A program made the position numbers and the translations under genes. Below are positions 1-8,967 of a stretch of DNA of 64,000 nt, piece after piece. Origin of the DNA: an uncultured Dehalococcoidia bacterium (GTDB lineage Bacteria > Chloroflexota > Dehalococcoidia > Lucifugimonadales > GCA-2712585); the NCBI GenBank assembly GCA_951812825.1, contig OX638324.1:1177141-1241140 (forward strand), written 5' to 3'. Numbering within the stretch: position 1 is the stretch's first letter; each line of letters begins with the position of its first letter. The notes beneath the pieces are model-generated. The model saw only the letters and a list, made by a program, of their open reading frames with translations. It ran no database searches and was not told the DNA's origin.

Positions 1-346
1 TGATGCGATGCATGATGTGGATGGTGCGCACGTTGATCTGATTTTCGTGGAAGATTCTGCTGACGCCGGCGAGGGCTCCGGGTTTATCGGGAAGGTGGAA
101 GACGATGGCATCCGAGGTTACGGCGCGCAAACCTTCCTCGAGCATGGCGTGAAGGGCCGCGTCGTCGTCGTCGGTCCTGAGGGATATCACGCCCAGCTCT
201 CCTATGGAACGTCCATCGATGTATTCGATGTTGATATTCGCCTCACCGAGCACCTGGGTAACGCGACCTAAAGACCCCGGCTCATGGGGAACCAGCACAA
301 TAATACGGCGGGGCCTTGCCGCGCTTTCGGCGAGATCAGCGCTCAT
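1..346 (-). CDS. ACT-domain regulatory protein, C-terminal part missing (window edge)
   Basis: Translating the minus strand from the ATG at 346-344 gives an unbroken frame to the window edge. It starts MSADLAESAARPRRIIVLVP. Residues about 14-75 fit one ACT domain (IIVLVPHEPGSLGRVTQVL, then NINIEYIDGRS), and a second begins near residue 80 with IVFHLPDKPGALAGVSRIF and NINVRTIHI-like spacing. ACT domains bind amino acids and regulate metabolic enzymes. The start codon lies inside the end of the decarboxylase gene upstream (11-base overlap), so the two are probably co-translated, and this protein may sense that enzyme's amino acid. The pairing is inference; the ACT fold call is firm. The C-terminus lies outside the window. 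Confidence 0.8.
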   Translation of the reverse strand, partial: MSADLAESAARPRRIIVLVPHEPGSLGRVTQVLGEANINIEYIDGRSIGELGVISLRTDDDDAALHAMLEEGLRAVTSDAIVFHLPDKPGALAGVSRIFHENQINVRTIHIMHRI

Positions 347-1469
347 TGGTCCCGGGCGGCCATTCAAGGCAATCAGCGATGATGTTATCCACCATTTCAC
401 GAGTGACGTGAGGCATGGTTATCAGGTGGGCAATGTCGCCAAAGGGAGCGAGTTGCCACTGGAACAGGACGTATGGAGATGGGCGCGGAAACACGATGGT
501 TGCGCTGTTCTTCCCCCGCCAGGCGGGAATGCCGTTAGCGTTGAATTGCCGGACTGCGTATTCCGCGGTATCGAGCATCTTCGCCACAATTCGGCGAAAG
601 CCGTCCCGTCCATTCTTGGTCAGGGAATACCAGATTATCACCGGGGTAAAGGCGTTGCGAGAGCCAAGGAGCGTGGTATCCAGGGCGCCCACGTATTCGA
701 TTGCGCGTCCAATCTGGGCCGTGTAATCTCGCTTGGTGACGACAACGCCGCAGGGTAGAGGCGAACCGATCAGTTTATGGCCCGATATGGCTATGCTGTC
801 GATGCCGCTGTCGAATCCGAAGGGCTGCGGATCATCGACGAAGGGAAGGATCATGCCGCTAAGCGCAGCATCGGCATGGATGTACGAGCGGGGGAGCGCC
901 AACTCGCTGAGAATGCCCCGAATCTTGTCTAGGTCATCAACGGCTCCCTTCATGGTGGTGCCGATATTGGCCACTATCAACGGCGGCTTATCCCGGTTGA
1001 TGAATATGGACTCGCGGAGGTCGTCATAGTCCATCTCGCCGTTTTCCTGACTGCGGATCATGATGTTTCGCACATTCAGTACGTGCAGGATTTTGAGCAC
1101 CGAATAATGGGTGTCCTGTGAGAAGTAGGCTATGGGATCGCGCAACATCTCGCGGCCCACATAGATGCCGTACATGTTGCCCTCGGTGCCGCCCGTCGTG
1201 ACGTAGCCCCAGGCCTCATCCGCCGGCAGCCTCACCATCTCAGCGATGGCCCGCACAACCTCGCGTTCCGTTTCGTGGGTGTTTGACTGATAGCGAGAGT
1301 GGGCGAAAGGGTCGCCCACGTTGTTCCCGCAGTACCCCAGCAGCGGGTAGAGATCTGAGTAGTCGAATTCCTGATTGACTGGATAACCCGCAGAGAACGG
1401 GCTCAGTAGTTCGAATTCGGAGCGTATCTGGTGGATTCTACGGTCTAGTTCGGTTTGCTTCTCGAGCAT
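336..1469 (-). CDS. hdc: PLP-dependent histidine decarboxylase family protein
   Basis: This 377-residue protein matches the length of the PLP-type bacterial histidine decarboxylases (about 378 residues). Visible marks are TTGGTEGNMYGIYVGRE near residue 91 (cofactor phosphate loop), a FSQDTHYSV segment, IHADAALSGMILPF, and the Schiff-base lysine in SISGHKL-type context (IAISGHKLIGSPLPCGVV near residue 230). The family removes CO2 from histidine or a related amino acid in the cytoplasm. The exact substrate cannot be read from sequence; other group II decarboxylases share the motifs. The ATG at 1469 follows a short upstream region. The gene overlaps the downstream ACT-domain gene by 11 bases, which suggests regulation by an amino acid. 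Confidence 0.8.
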   Translation of the reverse strand: MLEKQTELDRRIHQIRSEFELLSPFSAGYPVNQEFDYSDLYPLLGYCGNNVGDPFAHSRYQSNTHETEREVVRAIAEMVRLPADEAWGYVTTGGTEGNMYGIYVGREMLRDPIAYFSQDTHYSVLKILHVLNVRNIMIRSQENGEMDYDDLRESIFINRDKPPLIVANIGTTMKGAVDDLDKIRGILSELALPRSYIHADAALSGMILPFVDDPQPFGFDSGIDSIAISGHKLIGSPLPCGVVVTKRDYTAQIGRAIEYVGALDTTLLGSRNAFTPVIIWYSLTKNGRDGFRRIVAKMLDTAEYAVRQFNANGIPAWRGKNSATIVFPRPSPYVLFQWQLAPFGDIAHLITMPHVTREMVDNIIADCLEWPPGTNER

Positions 1470-1775
1470 TCTCAGCAGCGTCCTGACATCTATTTGTATG
1501 CGCTTTGTGAGTCAAGACATTATATCATGCGCCAGTAGAGACGATGCCCGGCGCACACATTCACGTACAAAGCATATTGCCCGCCGACATGCGTCGGCGC
1601 TGTCGATGAGGGGGAAACCAGTGAACCTCCAGGTCAAGTCATAATGGCGATGCGAGAAGGGGCCGGCATCCCTACCGTGGAATTCCACATCGGTTCTCAA
1701 GCGACGCCATTCAGGTAAAATAGATGCGCGGCGGGTAGGTGGCGACGCCCGTTATTTGGACAGTTGGGGCAAGAG
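1470..1775. other. Intergenic region between divergent genes
   Basis: About 306 bases separate the minus-strand decarboxylase from the plus-strand channel gene. I see no convincing gene. The best promoter candidate toward the channel has a -10-like TAAAAT at 1716-1721 with TTCTCA at 1694-1699, 16 bases upstream; the -35 match is weak. No hairpin of note was seen. Confidence 0.4.
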
Positions 1776-2534
1776 ATGAAGAGTTTGGCGCGGATCTTTC
1801 GGCTGCGGTTGGCGCGGGGGCTGACGACGCTGGTGTTCCTGGTGGTTGGGGGCGGGGCGGGGTATGTGGTGATCGAAGGGTGGTCGATTCTCGACGCGTC
1901 GTATATGGTGGTGGTTACGTTCACCACCGTCGGGTATGAAGAGGTGAATCCGCTTTCGCAAGAGGGCCGGCTTTTTACGATGGCATTGATGGTGGCGGGG
2001 ATTGGGGTGATGTTTTACACGTTGACGGGCATGGTGCAGCTGGTGGTGGAGCAGGAGGTGCTGCGCAGCATTGTACGGAGGCATAGGATGAGATCACAGT
2101 TGTCCAGGCTCAAGGGGCACTTCATTGTTTGTGGTTTCGGCCGGGTGGGCAGGGCGGTGGCTTACACGCTTAAGGGGGAGTCGGCGTCGCTATTGATTCT
2201 CGACAAGGACGAGGAGGCTCTGGAGGACGCCCGGGATCTAGGCTATCTGTACGTTCAGGGGGACTGTACGAGGGACGCGGACCTGCTGGCGGCTCAGGTG
2301 AAGGATGCGCGGGGACTGGTGGCGGCGACGGGGGACGACGCCGAGAACGTCTATATTTCGCTGACGGCGCGGGGACTCAATCCGAAGCTGCACATCGTGG
2401 CGCGGGCTTCGAGTTCCGACGCGGAGGACAAGCTGCGGAGGGCGGGAGCGGACCAGGTGGTGTCGCCGTATGCCATAGGAGGCAGGCACATGGCGCTAAC
2501 GGCCATAGAGTCGCAGCGAGAGTCTAACGGCTAG
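1776..2534 (+). CDS. Potassium channel with TrkA-N (RCK) domain
   Basis: A two-helix K+ channel pore is followed by a cytoplasmic NAD-binding RCK domain. The first membrane helix is GLTTLVFLVVGGGAGYVVI. The pore helix and filter read VVVTFTTVGYEE, with TVGY the K+ selectivity signature, and the second helix is FTMALMVAGIGVMFYTLTGMV. The TrkA-N domain starts at HFIVCGFGRVGRAVAYTL (GxGxxG nucleotide loop) and contains the acidic end of strand 2 in LLILDKDEEAL. The start is set at the ATG at 1776; an in-frame TTG at 1764 is possible but has no better ribosome site. It probably mediates ligand-gated K+ flux. No partner gene lies adjacent. Confidence 0.88.
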   Translation: MKSLARIFRLRLARGLTTLVFLVVGGGAGYVVIEGWSILDASYMVVVTFTTVGYEEVNPLSQEGRLFTMALMVAGIGVMFYTLTGMVQLVVEQEVLRSIVRRHRMRSQLSRLKGHFIVCGFGRVGRAVAYTLKGESASLLILDKDEEALEDARDLGYLYVQGDCTRDADLLAAQVKDARGLVAATGDDAENVYISLTARGLNPKLHIVARASSSDAEDKLRRAGADQVVSPYAIGGRHMALTAIESQRESNG

Positions 2535-2556
2535 GGTTGGAGGGAGCGGGTCCCGG

Positions 2557-5500
2557 TTATTCTTCCGCTTCCATATCCATAGATACGTCGGCAACTAGAT
2601 ATCCCTGGCCGATGCCCTCGCGAACTTGCGCCAAGGCTGCTGCGAGAGCGGCAGGAGGCGGGGTGTAGACCTCGCCTGTCCTCAGGAACACGAGGCCAGC
2701 CTCCGGCGTTTCGCCCGTGGCTCGCTTGAGGGCTTCGCGGTAGAGGGCAAGCTGGGCGAGATAGCGGCCCGCGACATCGGCGACGGGGCGGCCGCGGACG
2801 TCGTCCGTCTTGAAGTCCATCACGCGCCAGCCTGAGCCGGTGCGGTAGACGAGGTCTATAGTCCCGTGGACGGGGATGCCGTCCCAGTCCCAGGAGAAGG
2901 GCATTTCGAAGTAGGGATCGGTGTTGTCGTCTCGGAGGGTCTTCGCCAGGGGGCTGCCGTCGAGCCAGTCGAGCATCACATCGACCTCGGAGGTCAGGCG
3001 GGCCACTTCCTCATCGGACAGTCCGTCGTCGATGCGACGGGCCATGTCGCCCAGGCAAGGGCGGCGGCCAGAGGTGAACCAGAGCTCGATGGCCTGGTGG
3101 GCCAGATTTCCCCTGGCCAGGCCGAGACCCGGGCCGTAATTCGCGAATCCGTAGAATTCTTCTGAAGTTTCGAGAGCGGTTACGGGGGTGCTGGAACGCA
3201 TGGGGATGACAGGCGGGCGGGAGACGTAGGATGACGTCACTTCCTCTTCGTCGGCCACGTCCGGCAAGGAGAGGAAGGCTTGGTTTGGCCGCTTCGCGAT
3301 GCCAGACATATCGATGGGGATGGTAGGGCGGACTTCGACACCGGTCCACGCGCGCGTATTCAGGGCATCCTGCGCCATGGCCATCCAGCTTTCGCCGCTT
3401 TTGGTCTCCACGCCGCTCAGGTAGAGCTTGTCCGACGCTCTGGTGGCGGCGACGTAGAATAGACGCTTGTATTCGGCAGCCTCTTCGACCTTGTCGCGCT
3501 GCTCCAAGTGGGAGCAGAAACCGGGTTTCCGCCGCTTGTTGTCGCCGTCGAAGTCGGGGGTCAGGGTTGCCGAGATACCTGCATCGCGACGCCATTGGAC
3601 GGTGTCATAGGAGTTGCGGCGGTTGGCGTCGCACTCGGGGACGAAGACCACGGGGAACTCCAGCCCCTTGGCGCCGTGGATGGTCAACAGGCGGACGGCG
3701 TTCAGGTCATCGAGAGGAGCTTGACCCTCGCGGGCCACGGTGTCCTCGATTCGACGTCGCAGGTATAGGGCGGCCTCGTCCAGGGACTGACCGCTCAGGC
3801 CGCGCAACATGCCCACGAGTTTGCGGATGTTGGCCAAGGCTTGCTCTCCACCCGGAAGCGCGCCCCAGGAGGCTTCGAAGCCGGTTTGCGCCAGCGCTTG
3901 CTCCACCAGGTCGTGGGCCGAGGCGTAGGGAGCTTCGGCCCTGAGGTTTGCGAGAATTTTCCATGCCGCGTGGCAGGACCGGCGAGCGTCTTGGTCCAAC
4001 TCCGGCGGGGGATGTTGGAGGGAGTCCAACCAGCCGGCGTTGGGAGAATGGGTGCGGAGGAGGAGCAGGGTCTGGTCGTCCAGCATAAACATGGGAGAGC
4101 GTAGCAGGCCCACGAGGGCGATGGCGTCGTCGGGCTGGGCGAGCCAACGGACCAGGTTGACGAGGTCCAGAACTTCCTGCCGTCGGAAGAAGCCAGGGCC
4201 GGACATGGTCCGGTAGGACACGCCGTGGTTTTCCAGGGCCTGCTCAAAGAAGTGGACGTTGGAGAGGCGGCGGAGCAGGATAGCGACGTCTGAGGGGCAA
4301 ATGGGGCGCGTTTCGTTCAGAGCGGAGTCCCAGACCGGAGCGGACTGTCGGAGGAGGGCTTCCACTTCGGCGGCGACGGCGTCCGCTTCCACTCGACGTT
4401 TGCGATTCTCCGGCGCTCTTTTGCCATCGGGGGTCTTGTCCGACAACTGCATCAGCGCCATGCAAGGCTGGGAAGGAGAATCTCTGCCGGTGCCGCTCAT
4501 GGCTTCCATGGGGGCCTCGAAGTCCTCCGCCGCGCCGTGGAAGACGTGGCGGAAGAGGCCGTTCAGTCCCTCGACCAAGGGGTCGTGGGCGCGGAAGGTG
4601 CGGGTAAGGCTGTGGAGGCCGCCGGTTTCTTCCACCTCTCGCTGAAGCTGCCGGAAGGTGCGAACGTCCCCTCCTCGGAAGCGGTAGATGGCCTGCTTGG
4701 CGTCGCCGACGAAGAAGGTATTTGGGCCTCCGGGGCCCCGGAGCAGCTGCAGAAGCTCAATCTGGGCGGGGTTGGTGTCCTGGAGCTCGTCGACCATGAG
4801 GTGCTTGAAGCGACGCCGGTGACTTTCTGCGATCTGCTTATGGTCGCGCAGGAGCTGTCGGGCCTTGATCTCCAGGTCGAGGTAGTCAAGGCCGCCGAGG
4901 GCATCCTTGGACTGCTGATACCGGGCGCAGGCGTGGTCGAAGAGGTGGCGCAAGTCGGCCAGAGCTTCGAGGGCCAAGCCGTCGTGCTCGTTCCAGCGGG
5001 GAAGGCTGTTAAATTGCTGCGCCACTTCTCGCAGGCAGCGCAGAACGTCCTTTACCTCAGCGAGGTTGCCGCCCCAATTTCGGTCGCTGCCGCCCCTGAG
5101 GTTGATTTCAGACTTGGCCCCGATGACGCGGTCCAAGAGATCTTTCCAGGTCGCAGTTTGGAGTTCGCCCAAGACTTCCAGGACATTGCCAACGCGGTCC
5201 TTCTGCACGTCTTCGCCAGCCTGCTCGTGGGCCACCTGTAAGTAGTCGACCCACTCATTAAGTTGGGGGCGGGCAGCGTCTACAACGGGCTGCGCTTCTG
5301 TATCCATAAGGGAGCGTAGGCCCTCAGCCCACTGTTCGGGGGAGTCGCCGGGCATGGAGCGGAAGGCCCGGTCGACGTCGTCCCTGCGGCGGACCATTTC
5401 GGGCAGCATTCTGCGCACTTCGTGGACACCCATTTCCTGCAGGGCCAGCAGGCCGCGGCCATCCCGGGGGGCAGCCTCCAGGGTTTCAGCACAGGCATTG

Positions 5501-5871
5501 AGGCGCTCCACCTCCGCTTCGTCTTCCGAGAGCACAAAGGCGGCGGGATCCATGCGGGCCTCCACGGGATTTTCGCGAAGAATCTGGAGGCACAGGGAAT
5601 GAATGGTGCCAATGACGGCTTTGTCCAGGTCCTTGCGATGGTCGGCCAGGTCATCCCTGGACATGACCTCGCGGCGGACCCGTTCGCGCATCTCCGCGGC
5701 CGCAGCGTCGGTGAAGGTGACGGCCCCAATCTCGCTTATTTTGTGGGAGCGGAGGAGGTCGAGGTAGCGCTCGACAAGGACGCGGGTCTTGCCGGTGCCG
5801 GCGCCGGCGGTGACTACCACGTCGCGGTGGACGTCTGCGACGATGGCTGTCTGCTCCGGGGTTAGATTCAT
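2557..5871 (-). CDS. addA: AddA-type UvrD/Rep helicase-nuclease subunit
   Basis: A superfamily 1A helicase of about 1104 residues. Motifs in order are NLTPEQTAIV (Q motif), VVTAGAGTGKT (Walker A, residues about 20-30), VDELQDTNPAQIELL (Walker B), FVGDAKQAIYRFRGGD (motif III), RLLTIHGAKGLEFPVVFV (motif V) and RLFYVAATRA (motif VI). The C-terminus carries a RecB-type nuclease signature, GTIDLVYRTG followed by RVMDFKTDD. With its partner it should resect double-strand breaks for recombination. The start is the ATG at 5871-5869, which overlaps the upstream stop as TAATG, giving translational coupling. A longer frame to 5940 runs inside the upstream gene and is less likely. Confidence 0.9.
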   Translation of the reverse strand: MNLTPEQTAIVADVHRDVVVTAGAGTGKTRVLVERYLDLLRSHKISEIGAVTFTDAAAAEMRERVRREVMSRDDLADHRKDLDKAVIGTIHSLCLQILRENPVEARMDPAAFVLSEDEAEVERLNACAETLEAAPRDGRGLLALQEMGVHEVRRMLPEMVRRRDDVDRAFRSMPGDSPEQWAEGLRSLMDTEAQPVVDAARPQLNEWVDYLQVAHEQAGEDVQKDRVGNVLEVLGELQTATWKDLLDRVIGAKSEINLRGGSDRNWGGNLAEVKDVLRCLREVAQQFNSLPRWNEHDGLALEALADLRHLFDHACARYQQSKDALGGLDYLDLEIKARQLLRDHKQIAESHRRRFKHLMVDELQDTNPAQIELLQLLRGPGGPNTFFVGDAKQAIYRFRGGDVRTFRQLQREVEETGGLHSLTRTFRAHDPLVEGLNGLFRHVFHGAAEDFEAPMEAMSGTGRDSPSQPCMALMQLSDKTPDGKRAPENRKRRVEADAVAAEVEALLRQSAPVWDSALNETRPICPSDVAILLRRLSNVHFFEQALENHGVSYRTMSGPGFFRRQEVLDLVNLVRWLAQPDDAIALVGLLRSPMFMLDDQTLLLLRTHSPNAGWLDSLQHPPPELDQDARRSCHAAWKILANLRAEAPYASAHDLVEQALAQTGFEASWGALPGGEQALANIRKLVGMLRGLSGQSLDEAALYLRRRIEDTVAREGQAPLDDLNAVRLLTIHGAKGLEFPVVFVPECDANRRNSYDTVQWRRDAGISATLTPDFDGDNKRRKPGFCSHLEQRDKVEEAAEYKRLFYVAATRASDKLYLSGVETKSGESWMAMAQDALNTRAWTGVEVRPTIPIDMSGIAKRPNQAFLSLPDVADEEEVTSSYVSRPPVIPMRSSTPVTALETSEEFYGFANYGPGLGLARGNLAHQAIELWFTSGRRPCLGDMARRIDDGLSDEEVARLTSEVDVMLDWLDGSPLAKTLRDDNTDPYFEMPFSWDWDGIPVHGTIDLVYRTGSGWRVMDFKTDDVRGRPVADVAGRYLAQLALYREALKRATGETPEAGLVFLRTGEVYTPPPAALAAALAQVREGIGQGYLVADVSMDMEAEE

Positions 5872-8756
5872 TACCATCGCTTCCACCGTGAGAACTCGTT
5901 GACGCGGCAAGCGTGCTTGAAGGCGCAATATGTGGGGCACTTTTCCGGTTGTGGAAAGACGCGGAAGTCTCCGGCGTCAACGGACTGTCGGACTTCTGCC
6001 GCTGCCTTCAGGGCATCCTGCAAGAGGCGATTGTCCTCTTCGTCGGTGGAGTCCAGGGACCAGTGTTTGTGGCGGGGGTTCAGCCACGCGTAGCGCGCAA
6101 CCACATTATTGATGCCCATCTCGGTTGCAGCCAGGTGGGTGTAGAGCTGTAGCTGGAGAAGTTCCGCGTCTGCAAGTCGATTTCTTGAGATGTACTGGCC
6201 CGACTTGTAGTCGACGACCACCAATTCATCTGGGCCTGCGTCAAGACGGTCGATGTAGGCTTGAAGCTTCATTGGTGGATCCAGGGGTAGGTCGCCCACT
6301 ATCTCTTTTTCGATGCCCAAAATTCGGTCAACCCCCAAGTCGCGGCTGAAGGCGGCCTCGTTGGTCAGCATCCGCTCCAGTCTGTCGAGGGTGGACTGCC
6401 AGTCGAGGCTCCAGGTATGGACGTTGCCAAAGCCATACCTGGAAGGGGCAGCGTTCCAGATGGTCTCGCCCTGCTGTCGAAGTCGCTCCAGGACCTCCTC
6501 CAGATTGTCGGGATCAAGGCAAAGCTCTTGGTCTCGCAGCGGGGCCAGCGCGTGTTCCAAGACTTCGTGGACTACTCTGCCACGGGTGGCAGCATCGGGC
6601 TCCGTCATCTCTTCGTCTAGTTCGTTCAAGGCGAGGCCATAGCGACTGAAGAACTGGAAGGCGCAGGTTCGGTAGCTTTCCAAGCGGCTCGCGCTCCATT
6701 TGGCTTCGGGGCCGGTAAGCCAAGGAACCAAACCGGCGGCAATGAGACCTTCGTACTTGCCGGCGTCGCTGAAGGAACGGCGACGCTTTTCCACCTGTAC
6801 GGACTCCCGCACCGTGGGCCAGTTGCCGTATTCCTTCGGACGCAGGAACCCGCCGTGACGCCATTGGGCGGCGCAGGCTATCGCCAGCTCCCGGAGGGAG
6901 GAGGCGGTTTCATGGGAGGGTTGGGGGAGTTCGATGGGCTTGGCACTAAGCCGGTCATAGTAGTAGGAGCCGGAGGCGGGGCGGCCCCGGGAGTCCAGGC
7001 GGGTCTTCCACAGGTACAGGGCGCTTTCGGCGCGGGAGCGGGCGGAGTCCCAGAGCTGGTCTTCCGAAAGGCCCGGCTCCGGCGGCAGTTGAAGACCCGC
7101 AGCAGATAGGGCATCCAACGCTTTCTCGCTCAGCAGGGCGGTGGAGGCTCGTGGAGCGGGAAACTCCCCTTCCACCAGTCCGCCGACGAAAACGGAGTGA
7201 AATCGAAGACCGGCGAGGGCGCGGATGGGGGCTAGGACTACGCCCCCCACTTCCCGAAGCAGGAGCGACGGCGCTTCCATGCGGGATTCGAGCCAATTGG
7301 CAAAAACCTCAAATGAGGCTTCCTTGCCTCCCAGAGCTTTTTGCACGGACACCAGCTCCCTCAGATGCTGGCGGAGGAGGTTCACACCCGCTTCCACATG
7401 AGGGCGTTTGAGGGACTCCGGGTCTATGAGCGGCGTTTCGCCGAACAGGGCGGTTTCCCATTGGATCGCGCGGTCTCCAAGGGAGCCGACGGGGTCTTCC
7501 AGGAGGGACCGCAAGTCTTCCAGGGCCTGGGCCATTCCTACCCGGGCACGACTGTCTTCGAGGTGGCCGCCTGCTCCCAGCAGGGTCGGATGCCCTCGCC
7601 ACTGATTCTTAGCCCTGGCCTTGCGAGTGAAGGCGCGCACATCTTCTCTGGTCACGTTCCACCGGGCCAGGTTGATGAAGCCCCCCTCCAGGACGGCGGC
7701 CAAGTCGGCGAGACGCCAACCATCCGCGCCAAGATTAAGGAGCCGGCGTAGCCATGCCCCCAGGGGTCGGTCTCGCAAGGCGTCGCCTGCGGCCGGGTCA
7801 AGGGGGAGTTGATATTCGGCAAAGACCTGCCGAGCCAATGCAAGGTGTGGGGCAATCTGCCTGAAGGCGACGGCGAAGTCCGAGGGCCGGAGCTCCGGGT
7901 CCTCCACCAACTTTCGCTTGATGAAACGAGCAACGTCTCTGAGCTGAGCTTCGTGGTCGGCGCTTTCGCCCCCCAGGACCTGCAGGGCCGGGGCGTCTTT
8001 GGAGGCGCCAAGATCTATGACCTCCGCTTGGGGAAATTGGCGTCGGAGTCTCTGGAAGTCATGGCGTGCCCGAGACCCCGAGCCGGGGTCCATGCTCAGG
8101 AGCAGGGACGTCCTTTCCGCTACTTCCTTGAGCAGCGCCAGTTCCGTACCTCGGAACATCTGGAAGCCGTCGAGAACTACCAGTTGGGGCAGACCCGCGC
8201 CATCGTTGACTGCCTTGGCTGCTTCAAAGGGCTGGGCTGCCGGGTGCGCCCAACCCCGTCGACTTAATTCCTCAAGGTAGGCGGAGTATATGGCGGCCAG
8301 GGCATGGAGGGCCGGCATGCCGGTATTTGCGGCTGCCGTCCGAAACCGTCGGGGGTCTGCGCCCTCCGACACCAGGTTGGGGATGGCGGCTCTGAGGAGC
8401 CTGCCCAGGCCTCGCGTGTGGAGGATGGGTCTGAAATAGGATGCGCCTCCGGCTTCCACCTCCCGACGGGTTATTCGAAGAAGCAGCTCTTCCGCAACGG
8501 AGTGTGGTATCGTCGTGGATGCCCGGCTTGCGGCTATCCGGTGGCTGAAGCGGGGCAGGCTTTCCACCCTGAGGCCCATGGCTACGCCGCATTTGGCGAC
8601 CAGGCGACGGCGGAGCTGGTCGGCGTGCCGGACGCCGGGGGTCAGGAGGAGCACATCCCATATCCTGCCGCCCGCATAGCCGCGGGCCAGCCTGGAGATT
8701 ATCTCCTCCGTTTTGCCGGTCCCCGGCCCTCCAGCGATAAGGGTGACTTCAGCCAT
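5871..8756 (-). CDS. addB: AddB-type helicase/PD-(D/E)XK nuclease subunit with FeS-cluster cysteines
   Basis: About 961 residues. The N-terminal Walker A is IAGGPGTGKTEEI. The middle is a degenerate UvrD-like helicase. The C-terminal RecB nuclease has ELVVVDYKSGQYI as its catalytic core. A cysteine in YRTCAFQFFSRYG and the later cluster CPTYCAFKHAC match the AddB iron-sulphur 'staple' spacing, one Cys before and three after the nuclease. This separates AddB from plain RecB. The preferred start is the ATG at 8756 (MAEVTLIAGG); an in-frame TTG at 8807 is the alternative. The stop overlaps addA, so the two subunits are made together. No recD-like or third gene is adjacent. Confidence 0.87.
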   Translation of the reverse strand: MAEVTLIAGGPGTGKTEEIISRLARGYAGGRIWDVLLLTPGVRHADQLRRRLVAKCGVAMGLRVESLPRFSHRIAASRASTTIPHSVAEELLLRITRREVEAGGASYFRPILHTRGLGRLLRAAIPNLVSEGADPRRFRTAAANTGMPALHALAAIYSAYLEELSRRGWAHPAAQPFEAAKAVNDGAGLPQLVVLDGFQMFRGTELALLKEVAERTSLLLSMDPGSGSRARHDFQRLRRQFPQAEVIDLGASKDAPALQVLGGESADHEAQLRDVARFIKRKLVEDPELRPSDFAVAFRQIAPHLALARQVFAEYQLPLDPAAGDALRDRPLGAWLRRLLNLGADGWRLADLAAVLEGGFINLARWNVTREDVRAFTRKARAKNQWRGHPTLLGAGGHLEDSRARVGMAQALEDLRSLLEDPVGSLGDRAIQWETALFGETPLIDPESLKRPHVEAGVNLLRQHLRELVSVQKALGGKEASFEVFANWLESRMEAPSLLLREVGGVVLAPIRALAGLRFHSVFVGGLVEGEFPAPRASTALLSEKALDALSAAGLQLPPEPGLSEDQLWDSARSRAESALYLWKTRLDSRGRPASGSYYYDRLSAKPIELPQPSHETASSLRELAIACAAQWRHGGFLRPKEYGNWPTVRESVQVEKRRRSFSDAGKYEGLIAAGLVPWLTGPEAKWSASRLESYRTCAFQFFSRYGLALNELDEEMTEPDAATRGRVVHEVLEHALAPLRDQELCLDPDNLEEVLERLRQQGETIWNAAPSRYGFGNVHTWSLDWQSTLDRLERMLTNEAAFSRDLGVDRILGIEKEIVGDLPLDPPMKLQAYIDRLDAGPDELVVVDYKSGQYISRNRLADAELLQLQLYTHLAATEMGINNVVARYAWLNPRHKHWSLDSTDEEDNRLLQDALKAAAEVRQSVDAGDFRVFPQPEKCPTYCAFKHACRVNEFSRWKRW

Positions 8757-8967
8757 TGCGCTTTGCTTTTCCGCCCGGTTGAAATTCCTGCAACTCAGGT
8801 GAGCCAAGGGTAGCCAAGTTTTGGTTGGTTGCCAACAGGAAGGGTCCTATAAGGAGGTGGGCGTGGGTGGGGGCGCGGGACGACCAGAGCTGAGAGATTC
8901 CTTTGGACATAGGGATGCGGTGCTGATAAACTGAGGCAGCATCTCCCAGTAGTGCAGGAGGTTAGAC

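Noticed and set aside
1512-1700. 62-codon minus-strand frame upstream of the decarboxylase
   Set aside because: No ribosome site or recognisable features; position fits a promoter region.
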